From: an uncultured Eubacteriales bacterium
GTDB lineage: Bacteria; Bacillota; Clostridia; Lachnospirales; Bianqueaceae
Assembly: GCA_902782895.1 (NCBI GenBank)
Contig: CACZPA010000075.1
Span: 1-18,630, forward strand
Length of the DNA: 18,630 nucleotides
Direction: 5' to 3'
A program made the position numbers and the translations under genes. Below the pieces are notes generated by a model. It did no database searches. It had not been told where the DNA came from and saw only the letters and a list, made by a program, of their open reading frames with translations. Shown one piece after another: positions 1 through 7,683 of this stretch. Position 1 is the stretch's first letter. Each line of letters starts with the position of its first letter.

Positions 1-1533
1 GTGGAAGAAACCATTCGCCCGGGGGATTTTGCGCCTATCACGGTGCAGCCGGGACAGATACAGGAGATCCTGTATGATTTTGACAGGGTTTATTCCTGCT
101 ATCATTCTCTGCAGATCCGATGCGCGGGGCTGTATGAGATCGAGATCCATGACTACGAGAAGGACGAGCAAAAATCACAGCTTGCGGAGACGATTGCCGG
201 AGACGGAGACGCGTTGTTCCGCGGGCTGCAGCTGCGAAGCGTGGGGACAGTTCAGCTGAAGATCCGGAATCTGTCGGACAAAGAGCTGATCCTGGAGGAC
301 TATGCCCTGCTTTTTCAGCATTATCCGGTTGTCGGGGACGGGGATTTCCGATGCTCCGACGAGGCCCTGAACAGGATCTATGAGATGGGCAAATGGGCCC
401 TGCGGATCTGCCGGCAGACGATTGAGCTCGACAGCCCTAAACATCAGGAAAACCTTGGGTGTACCGGCGACTATTATATCGCGAGCCTGATGAATTATTT
501 CGCGGACGGGGACACGGCGCTGACAAGGCTTGATCTTGTCAGAACGGCGGACTATCTGAAGATGTCGCACGGATACATGTTCCACACGACCTACAGCATG
601 ATCTGGATCCGGATGCTTTGGGATTACTATCAGTTTACGGCGGACGAGCGGATTTTTGCAGAGGCCCGGGACGGTCTGGCGGCATTGCTTGAGCGGTTTG
701 ACGGGTATACGGACGCGCGGGGCATCGTGACAAATCCCGACAGCTATATGTTCCTGGACTGGCTGGAGGTGGACGGCCTGAGCCTGCATCATCCGCCCGC
801 GGCGCTTGGCCAGGCAGCCTTGAACGCTTTTTATTACGGCGGACTGCAGACGGCGGGACAGATCTTTACGGTTCTGGGTGACCGGCAGTGGGCGGAGCGC
901 TGCGCGGCCCGTGCAGACCGGCTGAAGCAGGCCTTTAACGAATGCTTCTATGACACCGGGAGAGGTCTGTATTGCGATGGCCTGAATGAGCCTAACGAAC
1001 CAAAAGGCGGATGGCTCCCCGCGAATGTCGGCAAACGTTATTTCAGCTGGCATACAAATACGCTCGCCGTGCTTTTTGACCTCGCTCCGGAGAGACGGCA
1101 GAGGCCGATTATGGAGCGGATCCTGAACGGTATGTCCTTGATCAATCCACAGCCGTATTTTATGCATTTCGTGCTGGATGCCATCTGGAAAACCGGTCTT
1201 TTCGAGAAATACGGAATGGCGCAGATTCGGAGATGGCAGGAGATGACGGCCTTCCCCAAAGGCCTGCAGGAGGGATGGTATGATATTTCCGGCTATGGTT
1301 TTGATTACAGCCATGTCTGGGGTGGCACACCCACCTATCAGCTGCCTGCGCGGCTCTCTGGCCTTGAGATGATAGAACCGGGATTCCGCAAGATCCGCCT
1401 GAATCCGCGGCTCTATGGCCTGCGGTTTGCGGATATCCGGATTCCGACGCCTTTTGGCGCGATCAAACTGTTCCTGAAAGAAGGCGTTCCTGCGCAGATC
1501 GACGTCCCGGAGGGAATTCAGCTCGTCAGCTGA
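1..1533 (+). CDS. Alpha-L-rhamnosidase-like glycoside hydrolase, GH78 type (5' partial)
   Basis: Predicted to remove terminal alpha-L-rhamnose from oligosaccharides. The visible 510 residues contain a beta-rich region (about 1-115), a six-hairpin (alpha/alpha) barrel (about 118-450) and a C-terminal beta domain with the usual 'PGF.KI.LNP' and 'PTPFG.I' patterns. The segment DSPKHQENLGCTGD (residues 144-157) matches the GH78 acid cluster, with Asp144, Glu150 and Asp157 as the likely substrate and catalytic acids. Glu424 in GLQEGW, followed by YSHVWGGTP, fits the C-terminal catalytic Glu region. Full GH78 proteins are usually longer and have further N-terminal beta domains. The frame is open at base 1 and no ribosome site can be seen, so the GTG at base 1 is probably an internal Val codon. 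Whether a signal peptide exists cannot be judged. No clear terminator follows. The exact substrate is unknown; the family call is firm. Confidence 0.88.
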   Translation: MEETIRPGDFAPITVQPGQIQEILYDFDRVYSCYHSLQIRCAGLYEIEIHDYEKDEQKSQLAETIAGDGDALFRGLQLRSVGTVQLKIRNLSDKELILEDYALLFQHYPVVGDGDFRCSDEALNRIYEMGKWALRICRQTIELDSPKHQENLGCTGDYYIASLMNYFADGDTALTRLDLVRTADYLKMSHGYMFHTTYSMIWIRMLWDYYQFTADERIFAEARDGLAALLERFDGYTDARGIVTNPDSYMFLDWLEVDGLSLHHPPAALGQAALNAFYYGGLQTAGQIFTVLGDRQWAERCAARADRLKQAFNECFYDTGRGLYCDGLNEPNEPKGGWLPANVGKRYFSWHTNTLAVLFDLAPERRQRPIMERILNGMSLINPQPYFMHFVLDAIWKTGLFEKYGMAQIRRWQEMTAFPKGLQEGWYDISGYGFDYSHVWGGTPTYQLPARLSGLEMIEPGFRKIRLNPRLYGLRFADIRIPTPFGAIKLFLKEGVPAQIDVPEGIQLVS

Positions 1534-1576
1534 GGCTGGACAAGACCTGACTGAAAAGACCGGAGCATAGTGCGCT

Positions 1577-1606
1577 TTGACAAAAACGGCCCGTCTATGT
1601 TATAGT
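1577..1606 (+). promoter_or_regulatory. Sigma-A-type promoter of the AraC regulator
   Basis: A perfect -35 TTGACA (1577-1582) and a -10 TATAGT (1601-1606) are separated by 18 bp. This gives a predicted transcript start near 1613 and a leader of about 70 nt before the regulator ATG at 1684. Confidence 0.7.
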
Positions 1607-1683
1607 AAAAACAACATTACAGAAGGGCTCAGGTCGGCCGCGACGGAATCTACGGTTCCAATGCACCGTACGGACTACAGCAA

Positions 1684-3867
1684 ATGAAGCATTTAGGAAG
1701 CCAGATAAAGGAACGTATCTATCAGTACAGAAACTCCGAAGTCAGAGGAAAATGGCTTTCTTCTTATATTCTGATTTTCGCGATTCCGCTGCTGACATAT
1801 CTGATTCTTTCGATCGTATTGCTGCGTTCGATCCGGCAGCAAGCGCTTCAGGTCAATGAGCAGCGGCTGAACGCGACCGCGACGGCGCTGCAGTTCCAGC
1901 AGCAGACGGTGGAGAAGGTTTCTACCGATGTCATTTCCGACGATAAGCTTGCTTCGGTTCTGTATACGGATCTGGATACGGGCAACAGGGAGTATACACT
2001 CAGTCAGATCCGGGAGTATCTGGCCGACCAGGTGGCCGGAAACGCGCTGATCGAGCATATTTACATCTATCTGTTTGACAAGAACGAGATCATTTCGGAC
2101 ACTACAAAATCCCGGCTCAGCTATTATTATGAAAACAATCTCTCCTCACTGGAGATGAATCAGCAGGAATGGATCATGGAGATCCAGACGCCGCATCCCA
2201 AAGAATACGCGGTCTGGAAGCGGGCTTCCGGCCGTCCTGTTATGATGCTTCTGATCAGCATGCCGCTTTTCGGAGACGCGCCTAAGGCGACGGTCTGTCT
2301 GCAGCTGGATTACCGTGGATTCTGGAAGGTCGCCGAGGACAACACCAGCATGCTGCTGGAGGTAAAGGACCGCAGGGGCGGGACGCTGTTTTCACAGGGA
2401 GGATTGGCGGGCGGATCGACGGTTAGGACGCCGACAACGATCCGGAATTCCGTCTACGACTGGAGTTATGACGCGTACATTAAGGACGAGGTAATCCGGC
2501 AGCAGAGCGGCTACATGGTGATCCTGACGATCGGCGGAATCGTTCTGATGCTGCTGTTCGGAATCTGCGTGATTCCTTTCCTGGTAAAGAGAAACTACGA
2601 TCCGCTGCAGAAGCTGCTGAACAAAGTCGAGCCGTTGATGCAGACCGAACGCGGCCTGACCGGTGAAATTACCTATCTGGACACGTCATTCAGCAGTCTG
2701 GTACAGCAGATACAGGTGAATAAGCAGAAATATGATCAGACGATGAATCAGGCCTATCTGATCTGCTTTTTACTGGGCCAGTATCCGCAGGGAGTATCGG
2801 TTACGGAAGAGATGACGCGGCTTGGCTTTGAGGAAAACGCCGAGTACTGTGTTCTGATCGCGGAGTGCAGGACGGCATCGGAGCTTGCGGAGCTGTCGGA
2901 ATGCCTTTCCGTAGGGACGTCGGAGGACAATGTTCTTTTCGGCTACGGAGCGGAGCTCAACGGCCGCAAAGTCTTTGTCGTCGACGCGGAGACCTGTGAC
3001 GACGTAAGCGTTAAACTGACAGAGGCAAGATTTCTGGAGAAATATCCGGATGGAATGCTGTGCTGGAGTTCTGTCTATCCGGGCGGCAGAGGACTTGCCG
3101 ACGCGTTTGAGGAAGCCTTGACGATTCTGAATTCGGTGGACCATCACAGTAAAGGAATTCAGCGGATCGCGCAGCTGAACGGCGATACGTCTACGGAGAT
3201 CGTTATGTCCCGGGAAGCGGCCGCGGAGCTGACTGCCGCCGCGCAGGCTAAGGACGGGGAGAGGATCCATGCCGTGATCGATCGTCTGTGGGAGGAAAAC
3301 ATGACGGACGGATCGATCGCGCTTGAGAATTCCAGATTCCTCGGCGCTTCTGTCTACAATCAGCTGATTCATGGCTTCAAAGGCTTCAAGGCGTCCTATA
3401 CAAGGGATGAGATCCTGACCTTCAACCGGATCCAGCGGCTTGCGCAGAGCGATGCCGAGATCCGGGAGCTGCTCGATGGGGTTATCGAGGAAAACATCCG
3501 GCAGAAGACGCTCAGCCGCGACGAGCAGCTGGTCGCGCAGATGCAGGAGTATATCGATCAGCATTATACGGACGCGCTGCTCAATGTGGAAAGCCTGTGC
3601 AGAGTCTTTAACCGAGCGCCGTCCGGTGTCAATAAGGCCTTCCGGGATTCCACGGGGCACGGACCGCTCACGTATATCAATTACAGGCGGATACAGGAAG
3701 CGAAACGGATCTTTGTCGAGAGCAAGGGCAGCATGACGACGAGCGAAGTTCTGCAGAAGGTCGGCTTCACCAACCTGAATACTTTTACCCGCGTCTTTAA
3801 AAAGACCGAGGGCATTACGCCGGGACAGTTCCGCAATACCGTCCTGCAGGCCAATGAACTGGCGTAA
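1684..3867 (+). CDS. Membrane-spanning one-component sensor with C-terminal AraC-type HTH
   Basis: Likely senses an extracellular sugar or a loaded binding protein and controls neighbouring genes. The 727 residues show a short cytoplasmic start, TM1 at about 25-48, an extracytoplasmic sensor region of about 230 residues, TM2 at about 277-300, a long cytoplasmic linker, and an AraC double helix-turn-helix at about 618-722. The second HTH contains the typical 'VGF.N...F.R.FKK..G.TPGQFR' pattern. This architecture is common beside LplB/YtcP-type ABC operons in Clostridia and Paenibacilli, where it replaces a two-component pair. ATG 1684 is the only start that keeps TM1: the upstream frame has no ATG, GTG or TTG before a stop at 1606, and the next Met lies well past TM1. 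Oddly, no good Shine-Dalgarno precedes it. It has its own promoter and terminator. The ligand is unknown. Confidence 0.88.
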   Translation: MKHLGSQIKERIYQYRNSEVRGKWLSSYILIFAIPLLTYLILSIVLLRSIRQQALQVNEQRLNATATALQFQQQTVEKVSTDVISDDKLASVLYTDLDTGNREYTLSQIREYLADQVAGNALIEHIYIYLFDKNEIISDTTKSRLSYYYENNLSSLEMNQQEWIMEIQTPHPKEYAVWKRASGRPVMMLLISMPLFGDAPKATVCLQLDYRGFWKVAEDNTSMLLEVKDRRGGTLFSQGGLAGGSTVRTPTTIRNSVYDWSYDAYIKDEVIRQQSGYMVILTIGGIVLMLLFGICVIPFLVKRNYDPLQKLLNKVEPLMQTERGLTGEITYLDTSFSSLVQQIQVNKQKYDQTMNQAYLICFLLGQYPQGVSVTEEMTRLGFEENAEYCVLIAECRTASELAELSECLSVGTSEDNVLFGYGAELNGRKVFVVDAETCDDVSVKLTEARFLEKYPDGMLCWSSVYPGGRGLADAFEEALTILNSVDHHSKGIQRIAQLNGDTSTEIVMSREAAAELTAAAQAKDGERIHAVIDRLWEENMTDGSIALENSRFLGASVYNQLIHGFKGFKASYTRDEILTFNRIQRLAQSDAEIRELLDGVIEENIRQKTLSRDEQLVAQMQEYIDQHYTDALLNVESLCRVFNRAPSGVNKAFRDSTGHGPLTYINYRRIQEAKRIFVESKGSMTTSEVLQKVGFTNLNTFTRVFKKTEGITPGQFRNTVLQANELA

Positions 3868-3888
3868 ATGTTAAAAATGCACAGTCTG

Positions 3889-3936
3889 TGTCGAAAATGG
3901 TGAAGCCGCCCCGGACCGGTTTTGCCGAAAATGATG
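3889..3936 (+). promoter_or_regulatory. Direct repeat, candidate AraC-type operator
   Basis: TGTCGAAAATGGTG (3889-3902) and TGCCGAAAATGATG (3923-3936) match at 12 of 14 positions and start 34 bp apart, close to three helical turns. Direct half-sites on one face of the helix are typical for AraC-family regulators, and the AraC-type gene ends just upstream. A weak promoter could lie downstream: TTGAAC (3957-3962), 17 bp, TATCGT (3980-3985), which would put the second half-site near -62. Binding is inferred. Confidence 0.4.
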
Positions 3937-3944
3937 CACATAAG

Positions 3945-3977
3945 AGAATCTGTGGGTTGAACCCGCAGATTCTTTTT
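3945..3977 (+). terminator. Intrinsic terminator after the AraC regulator
   Basis: A 13-bp stem (3945-3957 with 3961-3973, one G-T wobble) has a TGA loop and is followed by a T run to 3977. It most likely ends the regulator transcript. A weak promoter candidate for the next operon overlaps its 3' arm. Confidence 0.85.
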
Positions 3978-4045
3978 GCTATCGTACGCTCAGAGACAGG
4001 TTTTCATGCACCTGGACGACAACTTATACAAGGAGGCAAAACAAC

Positions 4046-5650
4046 ATGAAAAAGATGGTTTGTCTTGTCCTGGCTCTTGTCCTGGCGCTTTCCGTTCTGA
4101 CCGGCTGCAGCGGCAGCGGCAACGGATCCGCTCAGACAGATTCCGGGAAATCAGGACAGTCCGCTACGACTGATTCCGTATATCCTATGGATGGAAACGT
4201 AACGCTGACCCTGAACATGGACGACTACGATCTGGATGATATTCCGGATTATGCAAAAGAGCATTACTTCTGGGTAGAGCTCGAAGAGAGAACAGGCGTT
4301 AACCTGGACTTCATCGGCTCCACCTCCTACGCAGCAGAGCCCTCTCAGGAATTCCTGCTGATGCTTTCTTCCGGAGAATGGCCGGACATCATCGTCTGCA
4401 ACTGGGTAGGATTCCCCGGTGGACCTACCGCCGCACTCAGCGATGGCTACATCCGCATTCTGGAAGACTATAAGGAATACATGCCCAACCTCTTCAAGTA
4501 TCTGGAAGAGAACCCGGACATCGACCGCATGATCCGTACCGACGACGGCCAGGTATATTCCATGCCTTGGCTGCGTGAAAAAGGAACACAGGTCGGTGAA
4601 GGACTTGTTATCCGTCAGGACTGGCTGGAAAAGGTTAATCTGGACCTGCCCGAGACCATGGATGACATGTACGAGGCTCTGACCAAGTTCAAGACCGAGC
4701 TGAACGTCAAGACTCCGATCACATTCGAGCTTCGCTGGCTGTGGCTGCAGACCGCTGCCGCTTCCATCAGCAGCCCTTACAACACTCTGTATCCTTATTA
4801 TATCTGGGATAACGAAGTTAAGTACGGACCTCTGGAAGAGGGATATAAGGAATTCATCACCGAGCTGGCCAAGTGGTATAAGGAAGGCCTGCTGGATACC
4901 GATATCGCTTCCATCGACAAGAGCACGGTTCAGTCCAAGTTCTCCAACGAAGAAGCCGCTGTATCCATTCAGCAGTACTCCAATGTTGACAACTGCATCA
5001 AGGCTTTGGCCGAGTCCAATCCGGAAGCCAAGGTCGCCGCTCTTCCGTCTCTGGTCAAGAATTCCGGAGATACCCCGCATCTGACCCATTACTGGGCAGT
5101 ATTCGACGGCGGATATGAGATGGCGCTTTCCGCTACCACCAAGCAGATCGAGCCTGCCTGCCGTTTCATGGACTTCATGTACAGCCAGGATGGTATCAAT
5201 CTCTGCGCTTACGGTACCGAGGGCGTTTCCTATGAGGCAGACGCTAACGGCAACTTCAGCAAATTCACGGATCTGGTTCTGGCTAACGAGTCCGGAGATG
5301 CTCCGAGCACCGTCAGAAACTACTTCGCTCATCCCGCGAACTACACCTATCCGAGCCGCGACCTGAACTACTTCGTCCCTGACAACATCAAGGATATGAT
5401 GAAGACCTGGACAGCGGATATGGAGAATTACTGGTTCCCGCCGGTAACCCTGTCTGTTGACGAGAACAAAGTCTACAGCGCTAAGTACTCCACTCTGGAT
5501 ACTTACTGCCGTGAGAACATCACCAAGTTCATTCTGGGCACGAACCCGATCGATCAGTGGGATCAGTTCGTTGCTGAGATCGAGAAACTCGGCGCAAGCG
5601 AGCTTCTGGAGATCCAGCAGGCTGCCTATGAGCGTTTCATGAACCGTTAA
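4046..5650 (+). CDS. ABC sugar transporter substrate-binding lipoprotein
   Basis: An extracellular solute-binding protein of the family-1/LipO-YtcQ type that captures an oligosaccharide for the permeases encoded next. The 534 residues begin with a signal peptide and the lipobox LTGC, with the lipidated Cys near residue 20. A short Gly/Ser/Gln/Thr linker follows, then a two-lobe binding protein with the familiar 'LLMLSSGEWPDII', 'YSMPW' and 'IRQDWLEK' segments. The start is fixed by AGGAGG at 4031-4036, 9 nt before the ATG. It is the first gene of the operon, and a hairpin separates it from the permease genes, fitting the excess of binding protein such systems need. Codon choice is more biased (Arg mostly CGT/CGC, few CGG) than in the regulator, consistent with high expression. 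The ligand cannot be read from the sequence. Confidence 0.92.
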   Translation: MKKMVCLVLALVLALSVLTGCSGSGNGSAQTDSGKSGQSATTDSVYPMDGNVTLTLNMDDYDLDDIPDYAKEHYFWVELEERTGVNLDFIGSTSYAAEPSQEFLLMLSSGEWPDIIVCNWVGFPGGPTAALSDGYIRILEDYKEYMPNLFKYLEENPDIDRMIRTDDGQVYSMPWLREKGTQVGEGLVIRQDWLEKVNLDLPETMDDMYEALTKFKTELNVKTPITFELRWLWLQTAAASISSPYNTLYPYYIWDNEVKYGPLEEGYKEFITELAKWYKEGLLDTDIASIDKSTVQSKFSNEEAAVSIQQYSNVDNCIKALAESNPEAKVAALPSLVKNSGDTPHLTHYWAVFDGGYEMALSATTKQIEPACRFMDFMYSQDGINLCAYGTEGVSYEADANGNFSKFTDLVLANESGDAPSTVRNYFAHPANYTYPSRDLNYFVPDNIKDMMKTWTADMENYWFPPVTLSVDENKVYSAKYSTLDTYCRENITKFILGTNPIDQWDQFVAEIEKLGASELLEIQQAAYERFMNR

Positions 5651-5668
5651 GTTAAACTTTCATGATCA

Positions 5669-5703
5669 GAGTATCGGGGTGTCAAAGCCCCGATGCTCCT
5701 TTT
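5669..5703 (+). terminator. Partial terminator or attenuator between binding protein and permease
   Basis: An 11-bp stem (5669-5679 with 5688-5698, one wobble) has an 8-nt loop and is followed by only four Ts after one C. The weak T tract suggests partial termination or a stabilised mRNA end. Its 3' arm can also pair with 5732-5740 (see findings). Confidence 0.6.
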
Positions 5704-5711
5704 GTCAGGGC

Positions 5712-5782
5712 AGGAGGTTCCGATGCGTTACGTATCGGGGCCTTCGAGACTGATACAGATTTCTTTTCAGGAGGTCCCCATG
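5712..5782 (+). promoter_or_regulatory. Duplicated ribosome site and start module of the permease gene
   Basis: CAGGAGGTTCCGATG (5711-5725) and CAGGAGGTCCCCATG (5768-5782) are 13/15 identical, 57 bp apart and in the same frame. Each is a strong Shine-Dalgarno 5 nt before an ATG. The first ATG lies in the stem of a hairpin (5720-5727 with 5731-5738, loop TTA), while the second is free. Both could start the permease. Confidence 0.6.
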
Positions 5783-6715
5783 GCGGAAAACAAATTGAAG
5801 CTGTCCGGCAGACTGGCGATGGATTTCAGAAAGAACTGGCCATTGTATCTGATGGTGCTTCCGGTACTCGCGTTCTATATTCTTTTCGCATACAAGCCGA
5901 TGGTCGGCATTATCATCGCGTTCAAGGATTATAAACCGGCGCTCGGCATCTGGAGAAGTCCGTGGGCGGACAACCACGGTTTTTATCATTTTATCGATTT
6001 CTTTACGTCTATTTTCTGCAAACGTGTCCTTGTCAATACGCTAATGATCAGTCTCTACGATCTGGTAATCGGATTCCCGGCTCCGATCATCCTGGCGCTG
6101 CTGCTCAATGAGGTCAAAAGCGCCAGCTTCAAGAAGGTCGTACAGACGATTACATATTTCCCGCATTTCATTTCCGCCGTTGTTATCTGCGGAATGGTCC
6201 GCCAGTTCTGTCTGACGGACGGCCTGTTCAACATCATCGGCGGATGGTTCGGCCTGGAGCCCAAGTCGCTCCTGCAGATCCCGGGGAATTTCCGGATGAT
6301 CTTTACGCTTACCAATATCTGGCAGGGCGTGGGCTGGGCCAGTATCATCTATCTGGCCGCGATCGCCGGAGTCGATACGGGTCTGTACGAAGCGGCAGCG
6401 CTTGACGGCGCCGGACGTTTCCAGCGGATCTGGCATATTACGCTGCCGGGCATCCGTCCTACGATCATCATCATGCTGATCATGCGAATCGGAAGCCTGA
6501 TGAACGTCGGATATGAGAAGATCATTCTGCTGTATAACGAGTCCATCTATGAGACGGCGGACGTCATCTCCACATACGTTTACCGGAAAGGTCTGCTGGA
6601 GTTCAACTTCAGCTTCTCTACGGCGGTCAACCTGTTCAACTCGATCATGAACTTCGCGCTGGTATATATCGCTAACTTTATCAGCCGCAAGTTCTCCGAG
6701 ACGAGTCTGTTCTGA
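5780..6715 (+). CDS. ABC sugar transporter permease, LplB type
   Basis: One of the two membrane subunits that form the sugar channel; the ATPase docks on its EAA loop. From ATG 5780 the protein has 311 residues, the usual length, with about six membrane segments. The EAA motif is at 204-210 (EAAALDG) and is followed by the typical 'I.LP' pattern. The N-terminus then begins with a short basic stretch and 'WPLYLMVLPVLAFYILF', as in LplB homologues. An in-frame ATG at 5723 also has a strong ribosome site and would add 19 residues. ATG 5693 lies inside a hairpin and has no ribosome site. No ATPase gene occurs in the window, so energy probably comes from a shared MsmX/MsmK-type protein. The next permease starts 13 nt downstream. 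Confidence 0.9.
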   Translation: MAENKLKLSGRLAMDFRKNWPLYLMVLPVLAFYILFAYKPMVGIIIAFKDYKPALGIWRSPWADNHGFYHFIDFFTSIFCKRVLVNTLMISLYDLVIGFPAPIILALLLNEVKSASFKKVVQTITYFPHFISAVVICGMVRQFCLTDGLFNIIGGWFGLEPKSLLQIPGNFRMIFTLTNIWQGVGWASIIYLAAIAGVDTGLYEAAALDGAGRFQRIWHITLPGIRPTIIIMLIMRIGSLMNVGYEKIILLYNESIYETADVISTYVYRKGLLEFNFSFSTAVNLFNSIMNFALVYIANFISRKFSETSLF

Positions 6716-6728
6716 GAGGAGCGATAAA

Positions 6729-7604
6729 ATGGTTGAGAGAAAAACACCTGGTGAAATCACCCTGAACGTCTTTATCACCGTGATCATGGTCTTTTTATCG
6801 CTGATCATGCTGTATCCGATGCTGTACGAGATCTTCGTATCGTTCAGTGAGCCGTTGAAACTGTTCCGCCACAGAGGCCTGATGTTCGCGCCGGCCGGTT
6901 TCCGCACCTACGCTTATGAATGGGTTCTGTCGGATAAAGAGATCTGGACAGGTTATAAGAACACGCTCTTTGTAATCGTTGTCGGCCTTGTGGTCAATCT
7001 GACGCTCACCAGCCTCGGCGCCTACTTCCTGACCCGTAAGGACTGCATGTGGCATAAGCCGATCACGATCCTGATCCTGATCACGATGTATTTCAGCGGC
7101 GGTATGATCCCGTTCTTCCTGACGGTTAAGGATCTGGGACTCTATGATTCGCTGTTCGCGCTGATATTCCCGACCGCGATCAGCACCTACAATATGATCC
7201 TGCTGCGGTCGTATTTCCAGAGCATTCCGGAAAGCCTTGTCGAATCGGTTCTGATCGACGGCGGGGGACACTTTACGATCCTGTTCCGCATCTTTATCCC
7301 GCTGTCACTGCCGGCGATGGCCGTCATGCTGCTGTATTACGGCGTCGGACACTGGAATACGTATTTCAACGCGCTGATCTTCATCAAAACAAAGAGCAAA
7401 TTCACATTGCAGCTGATTCTGCGCAACATGCTGATCATGGGCTCCAATCTGGACGTTGATGAGCAGACCGCGGAATATGAGCAGGTCGTGGAAAGCATCA
7501 AGGCGGCCATGGTTATTGTCTCCACGGTTCCGATCCTGTGCATCTATCCTTTCCTGCAGAAATATTTCGTCGGCGGTCTGATGATCGGTTCCCTGAAAGA
7601 ATAA
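6729..7604 (+). CDS. ABC sugar transporter permease, YtcP/LplC type
   Basis: Second membrane subunit of the first importer (291 residues, normal length, about six membrane segments). It carries the EAA-loop equivalent ESVLIDG at 172-178 followed by 'IPLSLPAMAVM', and the family end 'YPFLQKYFVGGLMIGSLK'. AGGAG at 6717-6721 precedes the ATG by 7 nt and the gene follows the LplB-type permease by 13 nt, so the two are co-translated from one mRNA. It ends just before an extended -10 promoter and hairpin that separate it from the GH43 gene. Confidence 0.91.
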   Translation: MVERKTPGEITLNVFITVIMVFLSLIMLYPMLYEIFVSFSEPLKLFRHRGLMFAPAGFRTYAYEWVLSDKEIWTGYKNTLFVIVVGLVVNLTLTSLGAYFLTRKDCMWHKPITILILITMYFSGGMIPFFLTVKDLGLYDSLFALIFPTAISTYNMILLRSYFQSIPESLVESVLIDGGGHFTILFRIFIPLSLPAMAVMLLYYGVGHWNTYFNALIFIKTKSKFTLQLILRNMLIMGSNLDVDEQTAEYEQVVESIKAAMVIVSTVPILCIYPFLQKYFVGGLMIGSLKE

Positions 7605-7617
7605 AATCTGTTATAAT
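7589..7617 (+). promoter_or_regulatory. Extended -10 promoter candidate for the GH43 gene
   Basis: TGTTATAAT (7609-7617) is a perfect extended -10 element. A weak -35, TTCCCT (7589-7594), lies 17 bp upstream inside the end of the permease gene. A start near 7624 would fall inside the 5' arm of the hairpin that follows. Confidence 0.45.
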
Positions 7618-7618
7618 G

Positions 7619-7651
7619 ACACCGGGGTCGGGCTTTCTGATCCCGGTGTTT
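7619..7651 (+). terminator. Hairpin with short T tract after the first transporter operon
   Basis: An 11-bp stem (7619-7629 with 7639-7649, one wobble) has a 9-nt loop and is followed by only three Ts (7649-7651). It is probably a leaky terminator of the transporter transcript, or an attenuator ahead of the GH43 gene. Confidence 0.5.
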
Positions 7652-7683
7652 CCATAAAAAGAAAAAGCGAAAGGGGCATACAC

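Noticed and set aside
175..1314. Long open frame on the - strand (379 codons) inside the GH78 gene
   Set aside because: It lies antisense to a gene with clear GH78 motifs, has no ribosome site, and its translation is rich in Arg, Gln, His and Pro without any recognisable domain; such frames arise from GC-rich third positions.
4024..4029. TTATAC as a -10 element for the first transporter
   Set aside because: It abuts the AGGAGG ribosome site, so a transcript starting there would lack that site.
3976..4173. 65-codon + strand ORF over the first binding-protein start
   Set aside because: No ribosome site, and it overlaps the lipoprotein start in another frame; the signal peptide and lipobox are in the frame starting at 4046.
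4189..4206. Catabolite-responsive (cre)-like sequence
   Set aside because: Only a loose match and inside the coding region of the first binding protein; no good cre site was found in any promoter region here.
4151..5332. Long - strand open frame inside the first binding-protein gene
   Set aside because: Antisense to a clear lipoprotein gene and resembling no protein I recognise.
5693..5779. ATG 5693 as start of the first LplB-type permease
   Set aside because: It lies in the 3' arm of a hairpin and has no ribosome site, whereas 5723 and 5780 both have strong ones.
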